This document shows positions 1 to 11,103 of a stretch of 64,000 bases of DNA, piece after piece. A program made the position numbers and the translations under genes. How positions within the stretch are numbered: the first letter of the stretch is position 1; each line of letters begins with the position of its first letter. The DNA comes from Albugo candida (lineage: Eukaryota > Oomycota > Peronosporomycetes > Albuginales), in contig JBDOQK010000038.1 in the NCBI GenBank assembly GCA_040437565.1, positions 1 to 64,000 on the forward strand, written 5' to 3'. The notes under the pieces were generated by a model. That model was given only the letters and a program-made list of their open reading frames with translations, did no database searches and had not been told where the DNA came from.

Positions 1-107
1 CGGAACGATTGTCATTAGATGAACAAATATTCTCAATTCTACCACTTTGATGGATTTGGACTATCCAAACACGTTCCTGCATCTCACTCTCCCCAATGTT
101 TTGAAAC
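1..107. other. Flank of the copia element, no gene seen
   Basis: Short flank before the first LTR. It has no supported reading frame and no recognised repeat. Confidence 0.5.
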
Positions 108-351
108 TGTTACGCAAAACAATCCTGACTCTATGCAGAGGCACGACATTTAGAAGAATTCTCTAAGAACATTCAGGGAAGTTCTTGGTCATAACACACG
201 AATTTACTAATGTGACTCATCTTACGAACGTAAGTAACGTTGGTAAGATTACTTCAAAGAATAGTTGGAATAAGGCTTAGATTAGCTAATTGTGAACTAA
301 GGACCTTAACGTTAATAAGGCATATTTTTTGTTTGCACACAAGACTTATCA
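108..351 (+). repeat. 5' LTR of the copia element
   Basis: About 243 bp, beginning TGTTACGCAAAACAATCC and ending ACAAGACTTATCA. It matches the sequence at 4685-4927 over its whole length. The segment around 300-335 is the most diverged between the two copies. Confidence 0.9.
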
Positions 352-366
352 GGTTATGAGCCCAAC
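352..366 (+). other. Primer-binding site, half-tRNA type
   Basis: Immediately after the 5' LTR lies GGTTATGAGCCCAAC. This is complementary to the anticodon stem-loop of initiator methionine tRNA (GGGCTCATAACC), the internal priming site known for copia-type elements, not to a tRNA 3' end. The first gag ATG (356) lies inside it. Confidence 0.7.
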
Positions 367-3300
367 ATCAGCTACGGAAATGAACAACAACATTTTACGC
401 GTAGATAACTACTTTTACTGGGAATTTAATGCGAGAATCAAGTTGGCGAAGAAGAATTTATTGAGTCATGTCGATGGTTCCAAAGCTCCACCAACAGAAG
501 ATACCATCGATTTAGCGGAGTGGAAGGTAAACGACATGAGAGCCTTCGCAATTTTATCGAAGATGTTGAGCCCACAACTTCAAACGATGGTGCGTACAAC
601 AGTTAGCGCAAAGCATCTATGGGATACTCTCCAGCAATTTTTCGTGCGGAAGAGTATGCACAACAAGGTGCAACTTAGAAGACAACTACATGAATTCAAA
701 ATGGTTAAGGGACAGAATCTAGTCGATCACTTGATATATCAAAATATTTCAAGAATTATTGAGAATATGGGTAACGTTGATCTTATATGTGCGAAAGAGA
801 TTTTGCAACGTGAATGGAGAAATCTCCAGAGGTATGAAAGCAGTGAAGTAGCGCTGAAGGCAACAAAAGTGAAGCTCAAGCAGCGAGCAAATCCAAAGAA
901 GAAGGATGGAATGTTTTTCAACGGACGATGTTATCATTGTAACAAGCGTGGACATCGACAAAAGGATTGCAGACAGAAAGCCTCGATCAACCAAGACAGC
1001 AAGACCCAGCAACATGGTGCGCATGCATTTATGGCAGTCCAAAATCAAACACTGATGCATTGGCTTCTCGATAGCGGAGCGAGTAGTCATATGGACTTCG
1101 TTGAGAGTGATTTTGAAAGCATCAAGCCTCTTGACCAGCCAATCAAAATCTTGATTGCAAATGACACTTCAGTCGAAGCGATTGGTATTGGTACGGTCCC
1201 AATAATGCTCACAAATGGTGAAAAGGCATCATAAATGATGTTCTATTTGTTCCGAATTTGGATCGACGTCTTTTATCGATTCCAGCACTGGTGTCAAAGG
1301 GCTTGAAGGTTTCGTTTGGCGATAATTGGTGCCAGATTGCGAACTCAAGAGGTCCAATCATAAGAGTGGTCATGACTGGAAATATGTATGTACTTGAAGG
1401 AGCATCCATACCGCGGAAAGATCAAGCAATGATCGCAACTATGGGACATGGTGATCAATCTCAAAGAATTGCAAGATGGCATGCACGGCTTGGACATATC
1501 CCCGAATCAAAAATCAATGAAGTGGAAAAGTGTGTCACTGGTTTAAAGCTGGCAAAAAGCTCAGCCATGGACACTACTGATGAAGACCTATGTAGTGGAT
1601 GTGCCAAAGGTCGTTTAACAGTGAAGCCATTTTTGAAGAATGTCGTAAAAATTCCAAAAACGAATGAAGTATTGGAGCTTGTCCATAGTGACGTCATGGG
1701 ACCAATGACACCTACTTCTTCTGGCGGTTCAAAATATGTCGTAACATTTGTCGATGATTATTCAAGATTTGTGAGTGTGTACTTTTTACAAAGTAAGTCG
1801 CAAGTTGTGGACTATTTCATTGAATACAAGGCAATGATGGAGCGACAACTTGGAAAGAAAATCAAATGTATTCGGACCGACAACGGCAAAGAGTATATCA
1901 ATGGTAAATTTTTGCATGAATGCAGAAAGAGCGGTATCATACACCAGACTACAGTACCATATTCCCCGCAACAAAATGGATTGGCTGAACGCATGAATAG
2001 AAGACTTATGGAGCGAGCAAGGACCATGTTGGAGCACAAATGTGTTGAAAAGATATGGTGGGCGGAAGCAGTCAATACAGCAGCTTATATTACGAATCGA
2101 TTACCAAATAGCCTACGAGCAGCCATGACACCAATGGAAGTATGTTTTGGTATCAAGCCAGATATTAGTCATTTTCGAGTATTTGGCTCTAATGGATATG
2201 CGTATATTGATGAATCAAAGAGAAGTAAACTTCAGAAAAGGGCTTATGCTTGCCTGTTTTCGGGATACGCGAACAATTCAAAAGGCTATCGAGTATACAA
2301 CAAGGAATCCGGGAAAGTCGAGACTTCAAGGACAATTCAACTATCGGAATCGATCCAACTTACAAACACTGAAGTTTCAGACAACAATATCCAAACTTTT
2401 GCAAATAATCATGACATTGAGGGCGAGAATATTTCAGATAATGAAGGTCCAGAATTTCGGTTTCCGGCTGATCGTGTGCGTTGTGTCGAAGATGTGGTAA
2501 TGGATCTGGATGAAGATGAGGGAAATCCAAGAGGGGCGAACGATCACTCTATTACTGAGTATGATGACAGCCGGATGGAAATTGTTGACTTCCGTGACAA
2601 TGAAGCATCACACGCCGGGGGCGAAGATATATCTATATCACAAGCTGCTAGTAGTATTGTGCCGAGGGGGAGATTCGATCCAAATAGCGAACGTTATTTA
2701 TTCGGCACCAGAGGACATTCTACTTCCCGACAACGCAGAGCTTTACCCCCTTCTGATGAAATAGTTTCGTATGGGAGGATTGAAAAAGATACATTCGATG
2801 AAGACCATCGAGGATCGAAACGACTTCGCATTACTCAAGAGAATGCATGTATAGCAAATGGAAATCCAGAGACGTATTCCGAAGCTATTAATAGCTACGA
2901 CAGTAAGTATTGGAAGGAAGCTGTCAAGTCTGAGCTTTCATCTTTTGGGGTTAAAAGAAACATGGGAATTGACGAATGCACCGCCAAATTAACGACTTAT
3001 TGGTTGCAGATGGATTTTCACAATCAAACGAGATATGCATGGAAAGATCCAGAGGTACAAAGCTCGTCTTGTTGCACAAGGGTTTCGCCAGATTCCAGAT
3101 ATCGATTACAAGGAAACTTATTCACCCGTTGTCAGTATGAATTCAATCCGAGTCTTTTTAGCGTTATGCTGTCAACTGGGGTACGAGATAAACCAGTACG
3201 ATGTGGACACAGCTTTCTTGAATGGATACCTCGACGAAGAAATTTACATGTGGCCACCTCAAGGCTTTGAAACAGAGCCTGGAAAGGTATGCAAATTGAA

Positions 3301-3648
3301 ACGAAGTCTTCATGGTTTGAAGCAAGCATCAGCCATATGGTACAAAACTATTCCTGCACTATTTGTCGATCAGCTCAAGTTCAAGCAATGTCTCTCCGAT
3401 GCTTACATTTTTGTTCAGAAAGATCAAGAAAAATATGTTTTCATTGCACTTTATGTGGATGATATGTTGATTGCAGCCAAATCAAAGACAACAATACACG
3501 CGATCCAGCATCATTTTTCAGGACTTTTAACCTGAAAGATCTAGGTGAAGCACGATTTATTCTTGGAATGGAATTATCGTATATACCAAACAAAGAAACT
3601 TTAGTCTTATCACAGCAGGCTTGTTTATTGAAAATGGTTGAAAAATTC

Positions 3649-3961
3649 TGTTAAAGATAAGATAGCATATCTTATGTGGTACACATAGTATTGCATGGAT
3701 ACCACCTAGAATGTTCCAGATCATTCTGGAATATCTGTTCAGCAAGGGAAGAATTCATAGCTCTTTCTACATAACTGTCGGGAGAAATTCGTAGATTTTT
3801 CTACATAACTGTCGAGAGAATTTCTAGGAAAAGACTTAGAATAGCGACTAGCGAACTAAGGATCTTTTTAATTCACTTTTCATTTCTCTTTTAAAACATC
3901 ACTTTATCAAATTCAATCAAATCACCTCATCTCCTGTATACAACCCGAGCGTTGCTGGACA
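3649..3961. repeat. Insertion inside the copia pol region, possible solo LTR
   Basis: About 312 bp that do not belong to pol interrupt the element between the reverse transcriptase and RNase H parts. The block begins TGTTAAAG and ends TGGACA, the TG...CA form of an LTR. It contains a short internal duplication (TTTCTACATAACTGTCG, twice, near 3757 and 3798). No matching target duplication was found, so calling it a solo LTR is an inference. Confidence 0.4.
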
Positions 3962-4684
3962 GAAAATGATCAAATGTAACAAAAAGATCAGAATATGGAA
4001 AGGCGACCATATCGTTCACTCATTGGATCATTGTTATATGTGGCGATGAGTACTCGACCAGATCTAGCATTCACAGTTTGTCAACTTAGTCGATTCTTGG
4101 AAAATCCAACCTCAGAGCATTGGGATGGAGGAATCCGGGTTTTACGTTACTTAAGAACTACTTCAAATTTTGGACTAAAGTGCAAAAATAAAAAATTGAC
4201 TCTAAAAATTTCAGCATACAGTGACTCCGATTGGGCGAGCAATAGCTATGATCAACGTTCAACTTCCGGTATAATTGTTTTTGTAAACACGAGGCCAGTA
4301 GTGTTCAAATCTAGACTACAAAGGAAAGTGACGCTTAGTACAGCTGAAGCAGAGTACATGGTATTATCAATGTGTATTCAAGAAGTACTTTGGGTAAAAT
4401 CACAATTGACGTAAATGGGCTATCCGACACAGAAAGGAATTAATGTCTCTGTTGACAATCAAAGTGCAATTGCTATGGCACAGACCGATGGGTACCAGAG
4501 TCATGCAAAACACGTCGATATTCGGCATCACTTTATACGAGAGCATGTGATGGCTGGCGACGTAAAGCTTATATACACTCCAACGAAGAACCAACTGGCA
4601 AATTATTTGATGAAGCCTATTGCGACTAGCAATTCAAAATCTTCTTCAGAAGTCCTGGATTGAAAATTTTAAATCGAGGGGGAG

Positions 4685-4927
4685 CGTTACGCAAAACAAT
4701 CCTGACTCTATGCAGAGGCACGACATTTAGAAGAATTCTCTGAGAACATTCAGGGAAGTTCTTGCTCATAACAAACGAATTTACTAATGTGACTCATGTT
4801 ACGAACGTAAGTTACGTTGATAATATTACTTCAAAGAATAGTTGAAATAAGGCTTAGATTACGTAATAACGAACTAAGGACCTTAATGTTACTTTCTTAT
4901 TTTCTTCTTTGCACACAAGACTTATCA
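4685..4927 (+). repeat. 3' LTR of the copia element
   Basis: Second LTR, preceded by the purine-rich tract AATCGAGGGGGAG at about 4672-4684, which is the polypurine tract expected directly before a 3' LTR. Confidence 0.9.
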
Positions 4928-4946
4928 GAATTTACACAACTCGTGG

Positions 4947-5342
4947 CACTATGAAGTTTGCTCTCCGCAGGCATTATTTCACTAAGAATTCCTTTTACAG
5001 AAGCTTCTCCCTACGAGGAATGACTTTCAATTTGCTCACGTCGCATCTGCTAGAAAGATTGTGTTCTTTCACAATTGACTGTACTCGAGTAGGANNNNNN
5101 NNNNNNNNNNNNNNNNNNNNNNNNNNNNNNNNNNNNNNNNNNNNNNNNNNNNNNNNNNNNNNNNNNNNNNNNNNNNNNNNNNNNNNNNNNNNNNCACTAT
5201 GAAGTTTGCTCTCCGCAGGCATTATTTCACTAAGAATTCCTTTTACAGAAGCTTCTCCCTACTAGAAATAACTTTTAATTTGCTCACGTCGCAGCTGCTA
5301 GAAAGATTGTGTTCTTTCACAATTGACTGTACTCGAGTAAGA
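4947..5342. repeat. 148-bp near-duplicate on both sides of an assembly gap
   Basis: Bases 4947-5094 reappear at 5195-5342 across the gap with several differences clustered in the middle. The differences argue for two alleles or two repeat copies meeting at a gap, not for an identical unmerged contig end. No gene is supported in this stretch. Confidence 0.7.
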
Positions 5343-5960
5343 TACATGATTTTAAAAAATTGTGCAAATAAACATGTTCGAAAGGTTTCGGATAATCGAA
5401 ATCCATCAAAGTGCTAGTAGTAACAAGTTTTTTGTTCAGATTATGACATTCGTTCAAGAAGGCTTTCTCACAAAAACTCCAATTCCCTACACTCTGGTAA
5501 TCTAGTTTGTGGAATGCGCATCCTCTATCAAGTTGAGTTCGACGCGTGTCATAACTCAGACTCACACAATTTGCTCCAACACAAGATTTAAGAATGAATG
5601 ATTTCTGACGCATCCAAGCATAACCTCGTTTGGTTGATTCGTCATAAACGAAAAAACTTCTGTGTGCTGATGTAGGCAATCGACACAACCAAATTGGTTT
5701 GATTTTTCGCATTCATAATGAACAAACGCGATATTGCTATATCTTGACCAAGTCTGTGGGAGAGAATCCGATTGCCATTGGCCTGAAAGGATGGCTTGGG
5801 AGAAACCATCTTTATTCGGACATGTTTTATGATTTTTAGGGGGCCAAACACCCACGGAACGCGATCCTTAAGGAATGTGTTGATAAATATTTCTTCTGTT
5901 GATTGAGGTGGATTTGTTGAGAAATAATGTTGGTGATCGTGACAAAACCTCGGGGGGCCA
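5317..5960 (-). pseudogene. Remnant of a CCG-family secreted protein gene (C-terminal part)
   Basis: Translated on the minus strand, this stretch matches the C-terminal 120 residues of the CCG-family protein at 33.3-34.4 kb in the same order: GVWP, then an aromatic and acidic stretch, then CxxC followed by TEVF, then GYxWMRQ, then a CVGxxC cysteine pair followed by LSYD. The anchors lie in more than one frame, so this is not one intact coding region. The upstream side (to about 5960) also fits the paralog (KDRVP against KERIP). No signal peptide or N-terminal half is present; the copia element and a gap lie just beyond. Family membership is well supported; the locus is most likely dead. Confidence 0.65.
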
Positions 5961-6068
5961 TGATGAGCTTATTAGGCCATTATCCAGATGGTCTGGATGA
6001 AAGGTATTTGATCAGGTCAACCGACGCCTGGTGGAATCTTAATGCTATGGAACGTATGCATCAGACGT

Positions 6069-6109
6069 GCAATAAGGCTGGTGCCCATCAGGGGCACCAG
6101 CCTTATTGC
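6069..6109. repeat. Perfect 18-bp hairpin
   Basis: Bases 6069-6086 and 6092-6109 are perfect reverse complements (GCAATAAGGCTGGTGCCC) separated by a 5-base loop, ATCAG. It may be a small foldback repeat, a transposon footprint or a structured RNA. No U-run follows it. Confidence 0.85.
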
Positions 6110-6193
6110 CCACTCCTCCCATCCTTCAACTGACACATTAGTCTTCGTCACATGCATGGGTGGAGAGGGATGTAATACATAAATGCAGTTGGC

Positions 6194-6772
6194 ATGGACA
6201 AGAGGAAAACGGATTCGGGCTTTGACGTTCGACGCGATGGTTTCCAACGCACCACCTCTTGTGCTTCCAAAGTTGACGAAATGAAATTACGTTGCTGTTC
6301 TGGCAAGTATGGAGGTGGCAATTGCATCCAAATCATCTTCGTCAAAGCACGGATGCCAACAAGGTGGCCACTTCGAAAGAGGCGGCACTCTTTTGTCAAA
6401 GCGGCATATCACAATTGTGAAATCGGAGGGACCAACCAGGTTGGTGATATCGAAGAGCTAATTGAAATAGATTTAAAAAACGCACTCCACCAGATCCGAC
6501 CGGACATGCTGGTCAAAGCCGATGCGTGCATCCCTCATTTGCGTCGGCTGGTACAAAATTGTACCAGCCCGGACCATATTATCCCTGCAACCATAGATCA
6601 TCTCATCACCATGGATGGGGTGCTTATTTCATTTATGTTGTCGAACGATCCTGCGTTGGACGAAGTAGCACATCTACTTCTGATCAATCGCGTCTTTGCA
6701 GCGCACAATCTCGGCGAATATTGCACATTTACGACGCGTTGCAATTTCCACATTGGTGGAAAAATTCCGTAG
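6194..6772 (+). CDS. Unrecognised 192-aa reading frame
   Basis: An ATG-started frame of 192 codons ending just before a gap. The second half (from about residue 85) is rich in Leu, Ile, Ala and acidic residues and looks alpha-helical. Its pattern (ADACIPHLRRLV followed by further helices) is loosely like an ARM repeat, but I cannot assign it to a family. The first half is basic and low in structure. No signal peptide is seen. It could equally be part of a decayed gene or transposon; the following sequence is a repeat, which lowers confidence. Confidence 0.3.
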   Translation: MDKRKTDSGFDVRRDGFQRTTSCASKVDEMKLRCCSGKYGGGNCIQIIFVKARMPTRWPLRKRRHSFVKAAYHNCEIGGTNQVGDIEELIEIDLKNALHQIRPDMLVKADACIPHLRRLVQNCTSPDHIIPATIDHLITMDGVLISFMLSNDPALDEVAHLLLINRVFAAHNLGEYCTFTTRCNFHIGGKIP

Positions 6773-6920
6773 ATCAGAGCTGTATTGTTCGAAAAAGTGA
6801 AACATTGGTAAAAGTGAGTGNNNNNNNNNNNNNNNNNNNNNNNNNNNNNNNNNNNNNNNNNNNNNNNNNNNNNNNNNNNNNNNNNNNNNNNNNNNNNNNN
6901 NNNNNNNNNNNNNNNNNNNN

Positions 6921-7495
6921 AACTCCGACAGTTCCAGCACTTTCCGTCATTTACACCACGTTCACTGCGCACGTTCGGTACTATCGAAGACAGTGTTACG
7001 ATCAAGACGAGCGCATTCGGCTTGGTAAAGCTTTGAAGCAACTCTCAACGCAAGGATCATTTAATGGATTTTTTAAAAAAGTCGAAGATCATTGCTACGC
7101 TACGCCACAGTCGAGTCGAAATGCAAGTGCAACTCTGATTCTAGTCTAAGTTGGCTGCTTATGCTCACCGTAGTGTGGCGCACACGAATGCGCACAACAC
7201 GGTACCTTGGACCATTTTACAACAAACAATACCTTTGGACCCTTCCACAAAATACGGTACTTTTGGACCATTTTTCGAAACTTTTCAGACCTTTCAACAT
7301 TTTCCGTTACACGATGGATACACTCTAGAACTGTAGTGGTGGACGCTACTGCAATGCGGGACTAGCAATGAGGGACTTATGATCATCTCTGACAGGGATT
7401 TTGCGAGCCGATTGTTAAATGTATATATGTTACTTAAGATAGCCTAGGCAACTAGAGAAGTCAGTTAGTCTAATTCTAGGAAAATAGACACCTTC
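6921..7495 (+). repeat. Copy A of a dispersed LTR-like repeat (truncated by a gap)
   Basis: Matches copies at 14096-14345, 16800-17836 and 23899-24680. The shared landmarks are CGCATTCGGCTTGG with AAGGATCATTTAATGG, then a TATA-like stretch, then AAGATAGCCTAGGCA and the terminal AGACACCTT. The left end is missing because the gap at 6821-6920 cuts it. Confidence 0.7.
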
Positions 7496-7649
7496 AACTG
7501 ACGCGCCTCTCCATTGCTCTTAAGCCTTCCATCTGGAAAGACAATAATTTATGGAAAATTCGACAAACGAAACCAGCATGTGAGTAACATGGTTTGCAAT
7601 AAATCTATTCCCAACATCAACTAAGAGCAGATCAAATATCCAGGTTACA

Positions 7650-8945
7650 AATGCCATTGCTCCATGCCATGGGTATGGCATACACAGCCAGTCATATTCT
7701 CTTTGCTATATTTATTTGCGACACGAATCAAAATATTATTACATTTGGGCACTTAAGAAAATGAGGAACATTTTTCAAGATCGAATCACTGGGCCGATTG
7801 TCATTGTCACTGACAGAGAAGTGGCATCGATGGCTGCAATCTCACCTGTTCTATCTGAAGCGAAAGATTTGTTTTCCATATGGCATATTAATAAGAATGT
7901 CCTGACAAATGCTCAAACGCACTTTCCAAACGACGGAGCCTGGAAAGAATTTTTCACAAAGTGGCACGGATTGTACTGCGCTGACAATGAACATCAATTC
8001 GAAGAGAATTGGGCGCTCCTCAAAGAAGCTAGTGATGAGAATGACTATGCGTATTTACAATCGACATGGATTCCCCACAAGGAGAAATTCATCCTTGCTT
8101 GGACCAAAAAAATAAAGCATTTTGGGCATGTAGCTACATCTCGTGTTGAAGACGGACATTTAACCTTGACATGGATTACAGTATCAACAAGGGAGATGGC
8201 AACAGTAAATATGAGAAATTGGTTCTCGCAGCTCAACAGCAGCGCCAAGGAATAAGTCAAAAGTTGCAAACGATCGTTCACACATTATCGCCTGCCCCAG
8301 TAGGAGCTACCGGGCAACTGCGAATAGAAAGATTTCACATTATGCACTGAATGAAGAGTATAAGGCTAGTGTATGCATAAAGTTTTGTACAGTACTGAAA
8401 AGTTATGTGCGGACCATATTTTGTTTTCTGCAGGTCTTCAAGCAGTACCAAAAGGAACTATCGATGGAATACAAGTAAAAAGTGCACTAGACCAGTACCG
8501 AGCACTGAAGGATTGCCATGCTCCCAATCCATCAAAGAGCAGCAAAAGATGGGGTCAATCTTCCATGAAGCTCATTTACATGACCACTGGTGGCTTCACA
8601 ATCCTGTATCCCACACTGTATCCTGCAATGCCTCATCGAAAAAAAACAAGCTTTTCGGATATTCTGAGAAAAGTGCAAGAGCGTTATTCGGTCTTGCCTC
8701 TACACATACAGCGCCTTTTTTTAGCAGGATCTCAATTTCCTTGCATCTGTTCCAATCCCTGGGGTAAATGATCCTGCCACAGTGGCATCACGTGGACGGC
8801 GAAAGGATCAACGAGTATCAAACGAGATCTGTCCGGATTGGAGTACATGGGCCGAAACTGCCAAAACGAAGATGCGGAGCCTGCAAAAAAGAAGGTCACA
8901 ACAGGCGCACATGTCCACAACCCAAGATTAACAAAACAGATCTGT
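7650..8945 (+). mobile_element. Mutator-like (MULE) transposase remnant with C-terminal zinc knuckle
   Basis: The frame at 7716-8255 is a MULE transposase core: LRHESKYYYIWAL, then VTDRE (the second catalytic Asp), IWHINKNVL, a Trp-rich segment, WIPHKEKF and SRVEDGHLTL (the catalytic Glu region). Downstream frames carry the typical SWIM-like end (LPCSQSIKEQQ followed by HWWLHNP) and a CCHC knuckle CGACKKEGHNRRTC near 8871-8915. The parts lie in different frames and the first catalytic Asp region (about 7650-7715) is degenerate, so the element is a non-functional copy of a DNA transposon. The terminal repeat array follows at about 8950. The second half is repeated after the next gap. Confidence 0.85.
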
Positions 8946-10026
8946 AAATGAATTTTAGGTATGTGGCGATAACGGTTCCCTAATTCGATTTTAATTGATG
9001 GGGTGTGGTGATACCGGTTCCCATTTGATTTTAGGATATTTAGGGGGAGCCTTTAGTATTCACTCACCTTCTTGATAGTATTCACTCACCCCCTAATGGA
9101 TCAGCTAAAATGCATCTCTCATTACAAATTCATTGGCTAGATTTCATCACTCATCACNNNNNNNNNNNNNNNNNNNNNNNNNNNNNNNNNNNNNNNNNNN
9201 NNNNNNNNNNNNNNNNNNNNNNNNNNNNNNNNNNNNNNNNNNNNNNNNNNNNNNNNNACAGTACTGAAAAGTTATGTGCGGACCATATTTTGTTTTCTGC
9301 AGGTCTTCAAGCAGTACCAAAAGGAACTATCGATGGAATACAAGTAAAAAGTGCACTAGACCAGTACCGAGCACTGAAGGATTGCCATGCTCCCAATCCA
9401 TCAAAGAGCAGCAAAAGATGGGGTCAATCTTCCATGAAGCTCATTTACATGACCACTGGTGGCTTCACAATCCTGTATCCCACACTGTATCCTGCAATGC
9501 CTCATCGAAAAAAAACAAGCTTTTCGGATATTCTGAGAAAAGTGCAAGAGCGTTATTCGGTCTTGCCTCTACACATACAGCGCCTTTTTTTAGCAGGATC
9601 TCAATTTCCTTGCATCTGTTCCAATCCCTGGGGTAAATGATCCTGCCACAGTGGCATCACGTGGACGGCGAAAGGATCAACGAGTATCAAACGAGATCTG
9701 TCCGGATTGGAGTACATGGGCCGAAACTGCCAAAACGAAGATGCGGAGCCTGCAAAAAAGAAGGTCACAACAGGCGCACATGTCCACAACCCAAGATTAA
9801 CAAAACAGATCTGTAAATGAATTTTAGGTATGTGGCGATAACGGTTCCCTAATTCGATTTTAATTGATGGGGTGTGGTGATACCGGTTCCCATTTGATTT
9901 TAGGATATTTAGGGGGAGCCTTTAGTATTCACTCACCTTCTTGATAGTATTCACTCACCCCCTAATGGATCAGCTAAAATGCATCTCTCATTACAAATTC
10001 ATTGGCTAGATTTCATCACTCATCAC
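8389..10026. repeat. 769-bp exact duplication across a gap
   Basis: Bases 8389-9157 and 9258-10026 appear identical and flank a 100-N gap. The block carries the MULE C-terminus, the zinc knuckle and the start of the nested MITE. The exact identity and placement at a gap suggest overlapping contig ends that were not merged. Confidence 0.85.
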
Positions 10027-10570
10027 GCGCGGTGACTCACTTTCAAAACTTCACCTCGGCACAAACACACTATGAAATTGAAGTCGACTTATTAACCATA
10101 TACACTAAACACATAAACCATAAAGCTTGCTTTAATATGTATATCACCAAACGTGGCTTTTATTTAGGACGTAAACATTTTGCAATTATAGACACAACAT
10201 TCTAAAAATACTAGAAAAGCTGTTTTTAATGTAAACAAATAACAAACTCACCTTTTTCCTCTGTGAGTATTCGCGTTTATAAGAGGTTGGCTGATTAATC
10301 TAGAAAGCTTAGAGTCTGAAGCTTTTTTCCAACTGAGTGAATTGAGTGGTAGTGAGTTGAATGGTAGTAGTTGTTACAAGTGAGTATATATTGATTTCCG
10401 TCTAATGTCAATTTGTGTGAATTTTAGCAAATTAACTGGGGGGAGTGAATACTATTAAAAGGGTGAATGAATACTAAAGGCTCCCTGTTTAGGGGTGTAA
10501 CGATAACGGTGTTCTCAGTTAGGTTAGGGGTGTGGCTATACCAAAGTGGGGTGTGTCTATACCGAATCTC
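8950..10570. repeat. MULE terminal subrepeats, interrupted by a MITE
   Basis: A tandem motif of the form GTGTGGTGATACCGGTTCCC recurs with variation at about 8958-9025 (again at 9829-9895) and at about 10493-10560, as GATAACGGTT and GGCTATACC variants. A 572-bp element sits between the two groups. These are most simply the terminal repeats of the adjacent MULE. Confidence 0.55.
9914..10485. mobile_element. 572-bp MITE with inverted ends and near-perfect target duplication
   Basis: The left end GGGAGCCTTTAGTATTCACT is the inverse of the right end (AATACTAAAGGCTCCC), and the match continues inward for about 50 bp with a second copy of the TAGTATTCACTC unit in each arm. It is flanked by TATTTAGG (9906-9913) and TGTTTAGG (10486-10493), 8 bp with one mismatch, which looks like a target-site duplication. 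There is no coding capacity. It inserted into the MULE terminal repeats. Its left part also appears before the gap, from 9045. Confidence 0.8.
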
Positions 10571-11103
10571 TACATTTTACGTTTATAGACCATCATATTT
10601 ACGAAAATACTTTTTTAACGACCGTGTTTAGATACTATAATCACCAGTAGATTTGTACTCTATTCAATACACTTTCCAATTTGAATGGTGACAGTTGATC
10701 ACAGGGATAGAGCGACCTTGCAACGATCACACGCATCGTGATAAATCCACGAGACAAAAATGTGGCTGCCGTATCGGACGGCCTAGTACCAGGTAACGAA
10801 TTACACGATGTACTTATCGTATGACTTGCATCCCATGTGCACAGCCCACACGTTTATTCAACCGTTGGAGTTTCTCGATCGCTCTATTGCCCGCAGAGTT
10901 GTATAGAAGGTATAATAACACGATCACTGGTCAGCATTTTGTACCCTCTACGTGTCATCGCCTTATCGTAACACATTTTACTTAGCAAAAAGATAACAGT
11001 GACTCACGTGAAGTACCTTTGTAAAGTGATCATGACTGATGGTCCACTCAACACTGCAGTGTATGAGTCAATATACTTGTTTCTTTGTGAATCGTAACTC
11101 GGC
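10571..11103. other. Intergenic, nothing recognised
   Basis: I see no gene, repeat end or motif that I can support here. Confidence 0.4.

Larger units (their letters stand above)
108..4927 (+). mobile_element. Ty1/copia LTR retrotransposon fossil
   Basis: Both LTRs are present and the internal parts lie in the order that defines Ty1/copia: gag with a CCHC zinc knuckle (about 940-980, CYHCNKRGHRQKDC), protease (about 1060-1110, LLDSGASSHM), GAG-pre-integrase (about 1480-1640), integrase core (about 1680-2110, with DVMGPM, RTDNGKEY and SPQQNGLAERMN), reverse transcriptase (about 3030-3530, with DVDTAFLNGYL and YVDDMLIAA) and RNase H (about 4200-4620, with SDSDWA and LSTAEAEYM). The element is broken, with at least four breaks and one insertion of other repeat sequence. 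The two LTRs differ at very roughly 8 percent of positions by eye, so it is not recent. No clean 5-bp target duplication was seen. Family assignment is secure; exact ends are good to a few bases. Confidence 0.95.

Noticed and set aside
749-2075. Antisense reading frames on the minus strand under the copia element
   Set aside because: They mirror the recognisable gag-pol sequence on the plus strand and show no domain of their own.
3757-3820. CRISPR-like or satellite array in the short duplicated TTTCTACATAACTGTCG
   Set aside because: Only two copies without spacers of regular length; the genome is clearly eukaryotic.
4909-5222. Frames running through the gap at 5095
   Set aside because: They consist largely of unknown residues across N and have no independent support.
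4909-5417. A small secreted or RXLR effector in the frame beginning near the end of the 3' LTR
   Set aside because: No signal peptide and no RXLR. Part of it lies in the LTR, and the repeat across the gap explains its two appearances.
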